24,050 bases of DNA from Clostridia bacterium (GCA_017464225.1 JAFUDW010000213.1:1-24050), one strand, 5' to 3'. Positions 1 through 8,450 are shown, counted from the stretch's first letter. Notes: generated by a model not told the origin, from the sequence alone. Numbers and translations are program-made.

Positions 1-166
1 CACTTGCCTTTTTCATAGCCTCAGACGGCCTCTTTACGCAAACCCAAAAGCTAAACTGGCGGAAATTGTTTGATAGTGTCGTCTACCTTGTTCGCCGGGA
101 TGGGTCCAGGGTATGAAATACCCTGGCGCGGGATCATAAGGACCGCGGAGGTCCTTATCGTTCCCC
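1..166 (+). repeat. Intergenic structured repeat, copy 1 (left end outside window)
   Basis: Positions 3-166 align almost end to end with 10835-10999. Shared blocks include TGCCTTTTTC (5-14), CCTCAGAC (19-26) and TTGTTTGATAGTGTC near 67-81. Two hairpins close the element. One is at 106-126, with arms CCAGGGTAT and ATACCCTGG around a GAA loop. The other is at 136-158, with arms ATAAGGACC and GGTCCTTAT around GCGGA. The second arm of each differs from copy 10374-10999 by compensatory changes. The right end reads GGTCCTTATCGTTCCCC. The left half of the element, including partners for TGCCTTTTTC and CCTCAGAC, must lie before position 1. There is no T-tract after the hairpins, so this is not a standard intrinsic terminator. 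Confidence 0.85.
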
Positions 167-207
167 ATGCAAATTTTTGTCTATAAGAATTTAATTAGAG
201 ATCAGTA

Positions 208-296
208 TTAAGGGGCTCAAAGCGCCTGGAAAGGCTGCCAGTGGCAGCCTTTCAGCGTAGAGCGGGCCGGAAGGCCCCGGACGCGGAGGCCCTTAT
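208..296 (+). repeat. Short intergenic repeat element with imperfect terminal inverted repeats
   Basis: The element starts TTAAGGGGCTC (208-218) and ends GAGGCCCTTAT (286-296). These are inverted repeats matching at 9 of 11 positions. The interior holds a perfect 11-bp hairpin (229-239 with 243-253, loop AGT). It also holds a GC-rich module (262-281) that recurs at 19949-19968 on the minus strand and inverted at 10425-10444. The end sequence GACGCGGAGGCCCTTATCGT matches the end of the 19928-20114 element. It lies about 65 bp beyond the stop codon of the minus-strand ABC gene. Positions 167-207 are AT-rich spacer and 297-362 a pyrimidine-rich tail with no gene that I can support. Confidence 0.7.
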
Positions 297-362
297 CGTA
301 TCTCCCCCCTCCCCCTTCAAGGTTCCGTTCGCATGGATCATACTTGCTTTTTGTATATCTCC

Positions 363-2174
363 TTACGCCGCGCTTTCAAACTGGCTGTTGTACAGCTCTG
401 CGTAAAAGCCGCCTTTCTTCAAAAGCTCCTCATGGCTGCCCTGCTCCACGATATCGCCGTCCCGGATCACCAGAATGATATCGGCATTGCGGATCGTGGA
501 CAGGCGGTGGGCGATCACAAAGCTGGTGCGGCGCTCCGTCAGGCGGTCCATGGCCTGCTGGGTGATCAGCTCTGTGCGCGTATCCACCGAAGAGGTGGCC
601 TCGTCCAGGATCAGCATAGGGCTGTTCTGTATCATGGCTCGGGCGATGGTCATCAGTTGCTTTTGTCCTGCCGATATGGCGGTATTATCGCTGAGCACCG
701 TATCATAGCCATTGGGCAGCGCTTTGATGAAGGAATGGATACCGCAGGCCTTGCAGGCCGCTTTCATCCGTTCCTCGCTGACGCCCTGGGTATTATACAG
801 CAGGTTTTCGCGCACGGTGCCCTCAAACAGCCAGGTATCCTGCAGCACCATGCCAAATTGGTCATGGACCTCCGCCCGGCTCATATCGGTGGTTTTTATT
901 CCGTCAATCAATATTTCGCCGCCGGTGGTTTCATAGAAGCGCATCAGCAGATTGACCAGGGTGGTTTTGCCCGCGCCTGTGGGCCCTACGATGGCCACCT
1001 TCTGCCCAGGCTGCACGTGCACCGAAAAGTCCTTGATAACGGTTTCCTCGGGCTTATCGGGATAGGCAAACTTCACATGGCGGAATTCCACCTCGCCTCG
1101 GGGCGCGCCTTGCAGCCTGTGCTCCGCGCCTTCGCCGCGCATTTCCTCCTCGTTCAGAAATTCAAATACGCGCTCGGCCGCGGCGGCAGCCGACTGCATG
1201 TTGGTCATTGCCTGGGCAATCTGCTGCACCGGGCTCTGGAACTGGCGCACATAGATCATGAAGGCGGTGATAACTCCGAAGGTGATCACATTGTTCATGG
1301 CCAGCGCCGCGCCCACCACGCACACCGCTACATAGCCGAAATTGCCGATAAACGTCATCAGCGGCATCATCAGGCCGCCCAGAAATTGGGATTTGAAGTT
1401 GGCCTCGCGCACAGCCTCGTTCATGACGCCGAAGGTCTCCTTCACCTTCCGCCCGGCATTGGCGGTCTGAATGATATCGTGGCCCGTGTACATTTCCTCA
1501 ATGTAGCCGTTGAGCTCGCCCAGGTTTTTCTGCCGGGCCACAAAATACTTCTGGCTTTTGCCCATGATGACCATCATAACGGCCATGGCCAGCAGCGTGG
1601 AAAGCACCGACGTGCCCGCCATGATCCAGTTGGTGACCACCATCATGATCAAACAGCCCACGAACTGCGCGATGGAGGATACGATGGACGCCAGGGAATT
1701 GGACAGCGAGCTGCTGATGGTATCCACATCGTTGGTCACCCGGGACAGCACATCGCCATGCTCATGAAAATTGAAATAGCTCAGGGGCAGGCGGTTGATC
1801 TTTTCCACGATATCCCGGCGCATGCGCTTTGATAAGCGCTGATTAAAGCCCGCCGTCAGATAATGCTGCAAAAAGGTAAACAGCGCGCTGCATCCGTACA
1901 GCGCCATCAGCAGCAGCGCAACCCGGGCAATGCCATTCAGGTCAATACCGGTCATGAGACCGGAAGCGATCAGGTCGGTGATCCGGCTGATCTGCTTAGG
2001 GCCGATAATGGTCAGGATCGCGCCGCCCGCAGCCAATATCATGGCAATAACGATCACCCGAAGATCGCTGCGGCAGTAACGCATCAGATCGTTCAGCGCT
2101 TTGCGCAGATCGTGGGGCTTTTCAGCCACCCTGCCAGGGCCCATATGGCCCCTTCTACGGTTGTTTCCCTGCAT
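363..2174 (-). CDS. ABC exporter half-transporter, canonical-ATPase subunit (BmrD-like)
   Basis: This 603-residue protein has an N-terminal six-helix ABC exporter membrane domain (about 35-330) and a C-terminal nucleotide-binding domain. Walker A GPTGAGKTT is near residue 395, the signature reads ISAGQ near 500, Walker B MLILDEATSS near 520 keeps the catalytic Glu, and the switch His is in IAHRLSTI near 552. The signature is degenerate while Walker B and the His are intact, which is the pattern of the catalytically competent subunit in heterodimeric exporters such as BmrCD and TM287/288. Its ATG abuts the stop of the upstream partner gene, and GGAGG inside that gene's last codons is its ribosome site. 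It is last in the marR-ABC-ABC operon. The likely role is export of drugs or other amphipathic compounds; the substrate is unknown. Confidence 0.93.
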   Translation of the reverse strand: MQGNNRRRGHMGPGRVAEKPHDLRKALNDLMRYCRSDLRVIVIAMILAAGGAILTIIGPKQISRITDLIASGLMTGIDLNGIARVALLLMALYGCSALFTFLQHYLTAGFNQRLSKRMRRDIVEKINRLPLSYFNFHEHGDVLSRVTNDVDTISSSLSNSLASIVSSIAQFVGCLIMMVVTNWIMAGTSVLSTLLAMAVMMVIMGKSQKYFVARQKNLGELNGYIEEMYTGHDIIQTANAGRKVKETFGVMNEAVREANFKSQFLGGLMMPLMTFIGNFGYVAVCVVGAALAMNNVITFGVITAFMIYVRQFQSPVQQIAQAMTNMQSAAAAAERVFEFLNEEEMRGEGAEHRLQGAPRGEVEFRHVKFAYPDKPEETVIKDFSVHVQPGQKVAIVGPTGAGKTTLVNLLMRFYETTGGEILIDGIKTTDMSRAEVHDQFGMVLQDTWLFEGTVRENLLYNTQGVSEERMKAACKACGIHSFIKALPNGYDTVLSDNTAISAGQKQLMTIARAMIQNSPMLILDEATSSVDTRTELITQQAMDRLTERRTSFVIAHRLSTIRNADIILVIRDGDIVEQGSHEELLKKGGFYAELYNSQFESAA

Positions 2175-3947
2175 TTATATCGCCTCCAATTCGGTCTGGG
2201 ACAGCTGGGACAGGGCGATCTCCTTATAAACATCGCAGGTACGCAGGAGCTCCTCGTGGGTTCCGCTGCCCACCGCGCGGCCCTCGTCCAGCACAATGAT
2301 GCGGTCGGCATGCTGAATGGTGCCGATGCGCTGGGCCACGATCAGGCAGGTGGTTCCTTTCAAATCGGTATTCAGCCGCTTGCGCAGCGCCGCGTCGGTG
2401 CGATAATCCAGCGCTGAAAAGGAATCGTCAAAGATCAGTATTTCGGGCCTGCGGGCTATGGCCCTGGCGATGGATAAACGCTGCTTCTGACCGCCGGACA
2501 GGTTTGCGCCGCCCTGCGCCACGGCAGCTGCCATGCCGCCGGGCAGGTTCTCCACAAAATCGCTGGCCTGCGCGATATCCAGCGCGTCGCGGGCGTCTGA
2601 TTCCGTCAAATCATGCCCGGCTTCGCCAAAGGTCAGGTTTTCGGATACCGTGCCCGAAAACAGCACGGCCTTTTGGGAGATATAGCCGATTTTATTGTAA
2701 AGCTGAGAAAAGGTATAGCTTTTGATATCGGCGCCGTCCAGCAGGATTTCGCCCGCGGTGGCGTCGTAGAGCCTGGCGGCCAGCGAAACCAGCGTGGTTT
2801 TGCCGCTGCCGGTGGCACCGATGAAGGCCACGGTCTGTCCGGGCTCAACGGTAAAGCTGATATGCTGCAGGCAGTCCTCCGCCGCGTCCCCATACCGGAA
2901 AGACACGTCCCGGAATTCTATAGCGCCTTTCCGCGTCCCCTGAGCGCCTTTCCCCTCCTTAACGGATGGGGACGCTGCCAGCACCTCCTCGATACGGGCA
3001 GCCGATACCTGCGCGCGGGGCAGCATCATAAAAATCATGATCAGCATCATAAAGGACATGACCACATAAATGGCATAAGAAGAAAACACCACTACCTCGC
3101 TGAACATGGCGATGCGCTCCTGAATCGCCGCCATCCCGGTAGGCGCGATGGCCTCCACCAGCGACGCCCCCAACCAATAGATGCCCAGCGAAAGCCCGCT
3201 CATCACCAGCGAGATCACAGGCATCAGCACCGCCATTCTCCGGGAGGTATACAGCTGGGTGGCCATCAGGTTTTGATTGGCAGTTTCAAACTTATCCTCC
3301 TGATACTGTTCGGCATTGAAGGCGCGGACGATGCGAAGGCCGGTCAGGTTTTCCCGGGTGACGCGGTTCACATCGTCGATCTGCTGCTGCACAAAGCGGA
3401 ACTTGGGCAGCACCATGCGCATGAGCGTCAGGATCACAATGACGATCACCAGCACGGCGGCTGCCGTTACCAGCGACAGCTGCCAGCTTTTCCCCACGAT
3501 CTTGAGAATGGCCCATACCGCCATGATGGGCGCTTTGATCATGACCTGCAGGCCCATGGCCACCAGCATTTGGATTTGGGTGATATCGTTGGTGGTGCGG
3601 GTGATCAGGCTGGCGGTGGAAAAGCGCTTGATCTCGGCGGCGCCAAAATCAGTGACCTGGTGAAACACCCTTTCTCGCAGCGTATAGCTGAAATTGGATG
3701 CCAGACGGGCGGCAAAATAGCCCACCACTACCGAAAGCGCGGCGCTGCCCAGCGCGCAGGCCAGCATCTTGGCTCCGGAGATCCAGATATCGGCCATGGC
3801 GCTGCCCGGCGTGACGATCAGCTGGGTGATATCGCTCATGTAATCAGGCATGGTCAGATCAAACCACACCTGACCGGCCACCAGCAGCAGGCAGAGCAGC
3901 GCATAGCCTCTGTCCTTTCGCTTCATGAAGCGGAATATTTTCCACAT
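2175..3947 (-). CDS. ABC exporter half-transporter, degenerate-site subunit (BmrC-like)
   Basis: This 590-residue membrane-plus-ATPase fusion is typical of half-size exporters. Walker A GATGSGKTT lies near residue 378 and a perfect LSGGQ signature near 482. Walker B reads ILIFDDSFSALD near 506, with Asp in place of the catalytic Glu. The switch His is Gln (VAQRIGTI, near 537). It therefore supplies a good signature but a poor hydrolysis site, complementing the adjacent downstream gene (ISAGQ signature, intact Glu and His). The pair should form one canonical and one degenerate ATP site. It begins 21 bp after the marR stop, preceded by AAAGGAAA, and stops directly at the next gene's start. Regulation by the MarR protein is inferred from operon position. 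Confidence 0.93.
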   Translation of the reverse strand: MWKIFRFMKRKDRGYALLCLLLVAGQVWFDLTMPDYMSDITQLIVTPGSAMADIWISGAKMLACALGSAALSVVVGYFAARLASNFSYTLRERVFHQVTDFGAAEIKRFSTASLITRTTNDITQIQMLVAMGLQVMIKAPIMAVWAILKIVGKSWQLSLVTAAAVLVIVIVILTLMRMVLPKFRFVQQQIDDVNRVTRENLTGLRIVRAFNAEQYQEDKFETANQNLMATQLYTSRRMAVLMPVISLVMSGLSLGIYWLGASLVEAIAPTGMAAIQERIAMFSEVVVFSSYAIYVVMSFMMLIMIFMMLPRAQVSAARIEEVLAASPSVKEGKGAQGTRKGAIEFRDVSFRYGDAAEDCLQHISFTVEPGQTVAFIGATGSGKTTLVSLAARLYDATAGEILLDGADIKSYTFSQLYNKIGYISQKAVLFSGTVSENLTFGEAGHDLTESDARDALDIAQASDFVENLPGGMAAAVAQGGANLSGGQKQRLSIARAIARRPEILIFDDSFSALDYRTDAALRKRLNTDLKGTTCLIVAQRIGTIQHADRIIVLDEGRAVGSGTHEELLRTCDVYKEIALSQLSQTELEAI

Positions 3948-3968
3948 AGACGCTGTTTCCTTTCAAAT

Positions 3969-4430
3969 TCAATCACAGCAATGGCCATGCTCCCGCATGT
4001 ACCGATCGCTGATATCCAGCATTTTTTTATACAAGCGCAGCAGCTCCAGCGTATCCTCCCGGCCCAGCGCCATGAGGAACCCACCGATCATGCCGCATAC
4101 CTCTTTCTTTTTCGCATTGATCAGCTCCATGCCCGCCTCCGATATGGCGGCCACAACGCTTCGCCTGTCGCTTGGGCTCATGGTGCGGGTGACATACCCC
4201 TTTTTTTCCAGGGTGTTGAGCATATTGGCCACTCCGCCCGAGCCGATCTGTAGATCGCGGCTGATCTGTCCGGCTGTAACGCCTTCTTCCCGTTCAGATA
4301 GATACAGCAGCATGCCGCACTCGCCGGCGGACAGGCTGCTCATATCCCGGTGGATGGGCCGCCGCCGGGTATGGATGGTCAGCGCGATCAGCTCCTCTGC
4401 TGCCTGAGTAAAAAATAGTTCATCCTGCAA
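3969..4430 (-). CDS. MarR-family transcriptional regulator, probable TTG start
   Basis: This winged-helix protein of about 153 residues has the MarR pattern. A recognition-helix region reads GQISRDLQIGSGGVANMLN, a wing region follows (KKGYVTRTMSPSDRRS), and helices for dimerisation flank it. An in-frame ATG exists at 4487, but it lies upstream of the promoter -35 box. The transcript should begin near 4443. The best start is therefore TTG at 4430, about 5 nt after GAGGTGAG. The C-terminus is HGHCCD, with a Cys pair that could sense metal or oxidants (speculative). It is the first gene of the operon with two ABC exporter subunits, so it most likely represses them until a ligand binds. Confidence 0.88.
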   Translation of the reverse strand: MQDELFFTQAAEELIALTIHTRRRPIHRDMSSLSAGECGMLLYLSEREEGVTAGQISRDLQIGSGGVANMLNTLEKKGYVTRTMSPSDRRSVVAAISEAGMELINAKKKEVCGMIGGFLMALGREDTLELLRLYKKMLDISDRYMREHGHCCD

Positions 4431-4433
4431 GAT

Positions 4434-4448
4434 TCTCACCTCGTGAGA
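4434..4448. promoter_or_regulatory. Palindromic operator candidate for the MarR regulator
   Basis: Perfect inverted repeat TCTCAC-CTC-GTGAGA. It sits just downstream of the -10 box and covers the expected transcription start and ribosome-binding site. A dimeric MarR protein bound here would block its own operon. The site is seen directly; the function is inferred. Confidence 0.55.
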
Positions 4449-4449
4449 T

Positions 4450-4478
4450 ATTATATGCGGCGCACCGCCTTTTGTCAA
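4450..4478 (-). promoter_or_regulatory. Consensus sigma-A promoter of the marR-ABC-ABC operon
   Basis: On the minus strand, TTGACA (4473-4478) and TATAAT (4450-4455) are separated by exactly 17 bp. Both boxes match the consensus perfectly. The spacer contains a small inverted repeat, GGCG-GTG-CGCC. Such a strong promoter fits a unit held off by a repressor. Confidence 0.85.
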
Positions 4479-4505
4479 CAGCCGCAATGCTGAAGAACAG
4501 GCAGA

Positions 4506-4546
4506 GAAAAATGGGATCCGGAAGGAAATGCCCCCACGGATCCCAT
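4506..4546 (-). terminator. Intrinsic terminator after the flavodiiron/XRE pair
   Basis: Perfect 10-bp stem, ATGGGATCCG (4511-4520) with CGGATCCCAT (4537-4546), and a 16-nt loop. Read on the minus strand it is followed by a run of T. It lies 24 bp beyond the XRE gene stop. Confidence 0.8.
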
Positions 4547-4569
4547 ATGATCACAGGCAAAGAAAAAGC

Positions 4570-5307
4570 TTACAGCTCCGCCTCCAGCCGCACGCAGCGG
4601 CCCACCACCTTGACCTCGTCGATGGCCGAAACCTCGCTTTCGCAGGCGGCGTCGTAGCGCTGGAGCAGTACCTTGAAGTTATCCAGCTGCTTGATCACAC
4701 GCAGCACGCGGCCCAGCGGCGTTTGGATCAGCATCATGGCGCCGTCCACCGGCGCGACGGCGGGCACCACCAGCACCAGATCGCCCCGGGTAACGCGGAA
4801 ACCACGCATATCGTTATCGGGGGCCATGAAATAGAACACCTTCTCCGGGGAGGCGTTTTCGATCTTGCCGTTTTCCACCGGCAGTAAGCGATGGCCCACC
4901 TCCTTCATGACGGCGTTATACACCGGCACGCGCCTGAGCACGCTGCTCAGTGCGTCCAGCCAGATGGAGCCGCTCACGCCGGCCTCCTCAGTGGAGGCCA
5001 CCTTTTCAGCCTCGGGGCGGGCCTTGGCAATTCTGCGCTGGGTGGCCTGCGCGCGGCTCACCTGCTCGGAAGCCGATTGCAGGTCCACCGTGGCGGCAAT
5101 ATCCTCCAGGCTGAAATCGGCCTCGGTCTGCTGCTGCATGCCCATGGATTTCAGGATGCGCCGCGCCTGATCGTCGGCGATGATTTTGGTGCCGGCCTCC
5201 ACCGCCAGCAGATAGCTTTCGCTTACGCCGCACTTGCGGGCCACCTGCTTGGCGCTCAGCCCTCTGCGGCCCCGTTCCAGCTTGATCAGATCACCCAGTC
5301 TGCTCAT
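4570..5307 (-). CDS. XRE-family regulator with a non-catalytic S24/LexA-like C-terminal domain
   Basis: This 245-residue protein has an N-terminal XRE helix-turn-helix (about 5-58), containing LSAKQVARKCGVSESYL. A polar linker (about 80-115) follows, then a C-terminal domain resembling the S24 peptidase fold of LexA and phage repressors. The family pattern is DxSM...GD followed by a Lys. Here the nucleophile region reads DNDMRGFRVTRGD, with Asp where Ser is expected, and the Lys position appears as Arg in GRVLRVIKQL. Self-cleavage is therefore unlikely and the domain may only dimerise or sense. The ATG overlaps the flavodiiron gene stop by 4 bp (ATGA), so the two are translationally coupled. 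A role in controlling the oxidative-stress partner is inference. Confidence 0.85.
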   Translation of the reverse strand: MSRLGDLIKLERGRRGLSAKQVARKCGVSESYLLAVEAGTKIIADDQARRILKSMGMQQQTEADFSLEDIAATVDLQSASEQVSRAQATQRRIAKARPEAEKVASTEEAGVSGSIWLDALSSVLRRVPVYNAVMKEVGHRLLPVENGKIENASPEKVFYFMAPDNDMRGFRVTRGDLVLVVPAVAPVDGAMMLIQTPLGRVLRVIKQLDNFKVLLQRYDAACESEVSAIDEVKVVGRCVRLEAEL

Positions 5308-6512
5308 GCGTTCCCTCCCAAAGAATCACAGATCGCCTGTACAAAGGCGTCAAGCTCGCCCGCCTGCTCGGGCGCAAGGGCGGACTTCAGCGTCAGCACG
5401 GGCTCGGCAAATGTAAAGCCCTTGAGCCCTTCCAGGATGGCCTTCATACCCGCAGCGCTGTTGGGCGCCCAGGAACCGTTCTGGATCATAAATACCGTGC
5501 GGTTGGCCAGCGTATGGGCGGCTATATCGTGCAGCAGGTTTTCCATTTTGACGAACACGCCGTTATTGTAGGTGGGAGAAGCCAGCAGCAGATGGCTGTA
5601 TTTGAATACCTCCGCCAGGATATAGGAGGGATCGGCCGCAGACACATCGCGCAGGACGCACTTGATCCCCCGCTCCCGAAGCTTTGCGGCAACGGCCTGC
5701 GCCGCGTTCATGGTATTGCCGTAGACCGACGCGCAGGCGATCAGCACGCCCTGTTCCTCGGGCTGATACTTGCTCCACAGGTCATACTTGGCGATCAGCC
5801 GATCCATATCCTTGCGCCACAGGAAGCCGTGCAGCGGGCAGATGCGCGCCGCATCCAGACCGGCGGCTTTTTTGAGCAGGCCCTGCACGGGCGTTCCATA
5901 CTTGCCCACGATATTGGCGTAATACCGGCGGGCTTCGTCCAGATAATCGCGGAAGAAATCAACCTCGTCGGCAAACAGCGCGCCGTCCAATGCGCCAAAG
6001 TGGCCAAAGGCGTCGGCGCTGAACAGCGTACGGTCGGTCTCGTCAAAGGTAACCATCACCTCGGGCCAGTGCACCATGGGCGCCATCATGAATTTCAGCG
6101 TATGGCGTCCGCAGTTCAGCGTATCGCCCTCCTTGACCAACCGGGCGCGGGCCGAAATATCCGTGCCGGTAAACTGCTTGATCATGGCGGCGGCCTTGGC
6201 GGTGCAGACCACCTGCGCGTCGGGGTACAGCGCGAGTGCTCGGCTCAGGGAAGCGCTGTGATCGGGCTCCATGTGCTGAACCACAATATAATCCAGCTTT
6301 CGCCCGCTCAGCACGTGCGCGACGTTTTCAAAGAACAGCTCGGCCACCGAACGGTCCGCCGTATCCATCAGCACGGTCTTTTCATCCAGCAGCAGGTAAT
6401 TGTTATAAGCGATCCCATCGGGGATGGGATGCGCGGCCTCAAAGAGCGGCGCGCGGCGGTCACTGCCGCCAACATAATACAAATCAGGCGTTACGCTTTT
6501 TACGCAGTGCAT
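5304..6512 (-). CDS. fprA: FprA-type flavodiiron protein (O2/NO reductase)
   Basis: This 402-residue class A flavodiiron protein is of the usual family length. The N-terminal metallo-beta-lactamase-like domain carries the diiron ligands H80, E82, D84 and H85 (HMEPDH), H148 (MVHWPE), D167 (SADAFG) and H228 (PLHGF). The C-terminal flavodoxin domain begins near 254, with the FMN-binding loop SVYGNT at 262-267. These cytoplasmic enzymes reduce O2 to water or NO to N2O in anaerobes, with electrons usually from rubredoxin. No rubredoxin domain is fused here. The start is set by GGAGGG 6 bp upstream of ATG. It is co-transcribed with the downstream XRE regulator and diverges from an ABC exporter operon. 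Confidence 0.95.
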   Translation of the reverse strand: MHCVKSVTPDLYYVGGSDRRAPLFEAAHPIPDGIAYNNYLLLDEKTVLMDTADRSVAELFFENVAHVLSGRKLDYIVVQHMEPDHSASLSRALALYPDAQVVCTAKAAAMIKQFTGTDISARARLVKEGDTLNCGRHTLKFMMAPMVHWPEVMVTFDETDRTLFSADAFGHFGALDGALFADEVDFFRDYLDEARRYYANIVGKYGTPVQGLLKKAAGLDAARICPLHGFLWRKDMDRLIAKYDLWSKYQPEEQGVLIACASVYGNTMNAAQAVAAKLRERGIKCVLRDVSAADPSYILAEVFKYSHLLLASPTYNNGVFVKMENLLHDIAAHTLANRTVFMIQNGSWAPNSAAGMKAILEGLKGFTFAEPVLTLKSALAPEQAGELDAFVQAICDSLGGNA

Positions 6513-6544
6513 GGTGTCCCTCCAGTTTTTGTTAGTGCGTTTTT

Positions 6545-6573
6545 ATTATAACACGGATATGGCGCCTTTGCAC
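6545..6573 (-). promoter_or_regulatory. Probable promoter of the flavodiiron gene
   Basis: Minus-strand TATAAT (6545-6550) lies about 32 bp before the ATG. A weak -35, GTGCAA (6568-6573), sits at 17-bp spacing. The poor -35 suggests that an activator or low basal expression is possible. Confidence 0.55.
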
Positions 6574-6586
6574 AGGAATATTTGCC

Positions 6587-6615
6587 TTGTAAATCAAAAA
6601 CAAATGGCGTATAAT
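6587..6615 (+). promoter_or_regulatory. Promoter of the second ABC exporter operon
   Basis: TTGTAA (6587-6592) and TATAAT (6610-6615) have 17-bp spacing. They precede the ABC gene ATG at 6669, which has AGGAGAG at 6654-6660. The promoter is divergent from the flavodiiron promoter, and the two upstream regions nearly touch. Confidence 0.7.
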
Positions 6616-6668
6616 GGCTGCATTGTCGCCTTTATTGAATTTTGCATGCTTACAGGAGAGCGCTGATC

Positions 6669-8450
6669 ATGATTTTCGGACGGCATATCAACCGCTATTA
6701 CCTCAAATACGGCGTTTACCTGCTGCTGGGCCTTCTGTCCCTGGGCACGGTGGACTATTTGCAGCTGCTGATCCCCAATCTTTACCAGATGGTGGTCAAC
6801 GGCATCAACACCGGCACGGTAACGCTGGACGGCGCCCAAATCGCCTTCGATATGGATTTTCTGCTGAACCGGATATGCATGCCCATGGTGGGCATCATCC
6901 TAGCCATCGTGGCCGGGCGCTTTCTCTGGCGCATCGCCTTTTTCGGCTCGGCAATCCGCGTGGAGGCCGATCTGCGGGACAAGATGTTTGATACCTGCAA
7001 GGATCTGAGCCGGCAATACTATCAGATCAACAAAGTAGGCAGCCTGATGAGCCTGTTCACCAACGATCTGGACACCGTACAGGAGTGCTTCGGCTGGGGC
7101 ATCATGATGTTCTTTGACGCGGTGCTGCTGGGCGTGCTGGCCGTAAGCAAAATGCTGCGCATGAGCGTGCCGCTGGCCCTGCTCTCGCTGCTGCCCATGG
7201 CCATCCTGATGGCCTGCGCCACGGTGGTGGGCCGCAATATGGAGCGCAAATGGGATATCCGGCAGGAGGCGTTCTCCAAGCTCAGCGATTTCAGCCAGGA
7301 AAGCTTTTCCGGCATCGCGGTCATAAAGGCCTTCGTCAAGGAAACCAGGGAGCTGATGGCCTTCAAGGCGCTCAACGTGGAAAATGAAAACGCCAATATT
7401 GACCACACAAAAACCGCCGTGCTGCTGCGCATCCTGGTGACCCTGTTTGTGGAAAGCGTGATCTGCATCATTCTGGGCTTCGGCGGCTATCTGGTATATA
7501 AGGGCGTTTTCAACGCCGGGCAGCTGGTGGAGTTTATCGGCTATTTCACCTCGGTGGTATGGCCCATCATGGCGGTTTCCGAGCTCATCGATATGACCAG
7601 CCGGGGCCGCGCCAGCCTGGAGCGCATCGGCGAATTGCTGGACGCCAAGCAGGACGTACAGGACAAACCGGACGCAAAGCCCCTTGAAAGCGTTCGCGGC
7701 GATATTGAATTTCGCCATCTGACCTTCCGGTATCCGGGCGGGGAGTTTGACGCCCTGGAGGATGTATCCTTCACCATCCGCGCCGGGGAAAGCGTGGGCA
7801 TTGTGGGCAAGACCGGAAGCGGCAAGACCACGCTGGTGGACCTGATCCTGCGCACCTATAACGTGCCTGACGGCACGCTGTTTATAGACGGTCACGATGT
7901 GAACGATATCACCATCCATTCGCTGCGGGCGGGCTGTGCCTATGTGCCCCAGGATAACTTTCTGTTTTCCGATACCATTGAAAACAATATTGCCTTCGGC
8001 GCGGAGCAGAAGGATCCGGACGCCGTGGCGCTGGCGGCGCGGCTGGCCGACGTGCACGACAACATCAGCGAGTTCCAGGACGGTTACGCCACCGTGCTGG
8101 GCGAGCGCGGCGTAACGGTATCCGGCGGGCAAAAGCAGCGCATTTCCATTGCGCGGGCGCTGATGCGCGACGCGCCCATCCTGCTCCTGGACGATTCCGT
8201 TTCGGCGGTGGATACCAAAACCGAAAAGACGATCCTGGAAAACCTGAAACAGACCCGGCAGGGCAAAACCACGCTGCTGATCGCCCACCGCATCACCACC
8301 ATTGAGCATATGGACAAGATCCTGTTCATCGACGAGGGTCGTTTGGCCGCCGCGGGGACCCACAGCCAGCTGATGGACGCCTGCCCGGCCTACCGCAAAA
8401 TGGTGGAGCTGCAAAAGCTGGAAGAGGAAGGAGGCGTTGAGAATGCGTGA
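6669..8450 (+). CDS. ABC exporter half-transporter, degenerate-site subunit (BmrC-like)
   Basis: This 593-residue half-size exporter has membrane helices over about 12-310 and an ATPase domain over about 340-590. Walker A GKTGSGKTT is near 381 and the signature VSGGQ near 484. Walker B ILLLDDSVSAVD near 506 has Asp replacing the catalytic Glu. The switch His is kept (LIAHRITTI, near 538). The first-listed subunit is again the Walker B-degenerate one, as in the 2175-3947 gene. The start at 6669 follows AGGAGAG; an upstream TTG at 6642 lacks a ribosome site. The last 8 bp overlap the next gene, so the two are coupled. The product should form a heterodimer with the 8443-10329 product. The substrate is unknown and no dedicated regulator is adjacent. 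Confidence 0.93.
   Translation: MIFGRHINRYYLKYGVYLLLGLLSLGTVDYLQLLIPNLYQMVVNGINTGTVTLDGAQIAFDMDFLLNRICMPMVGIILAIVAGRFLWRIAFFGSAIRVEADLRDKMFDTCKDLSRQYYQINKVGSLMSLFTNDLDTVQECFGWGIMMFFDAVLLGVLAVSKMLRMSVPLALLSLLPMAILMACATVVGRNMERKWDIRQEAFSKLSDFSQESFSGIAVIKAFVKETRELMAFKALNVENENANIDHTKTAVLLRILVTLFVESVICIILGFGGYLVYKGVFNAGQLVEFIGYFTSVVWPIMAVSELIDMTSRGRASLERIGELLDAKQDVQDKPDAKPLESVRGDIEFRHLTFRYPGGEFDALEDVSFTIRAGESVGIVGKTGSGKTTLVDLILRTYNVPDGTLFIDGHDVNDITIHSLRAGCAYVPQDNFLFSDTIENNIAFGAEQKDPDAVALAARLADVHDNISEFQDGYATVLGERGVTVSGGQKQRISIARALMRDAPILLLDDSVSAVDTKTEKTILENLKQTRQGKTTLLIAHRITTIEHMDKILFIDEGRLAAAGTHSQLMDACPAYRKMVELQKLEEEGGVENA

Noticed and set aside
136..166. Hairpin at the end of the first repeat as a rho-independent terminator
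   Set aside because: Followed by CGTTCCCC, not a T-tract, on the plus strand and no clear T-tract on the minus strand. Other structural roles are more likely.
333..1832. Long plus-strand open frame opposite the ABC gene
   Set aside because: It is antisense to an exporter subunit with all ATPase motifs intact and its translation shows no domain.
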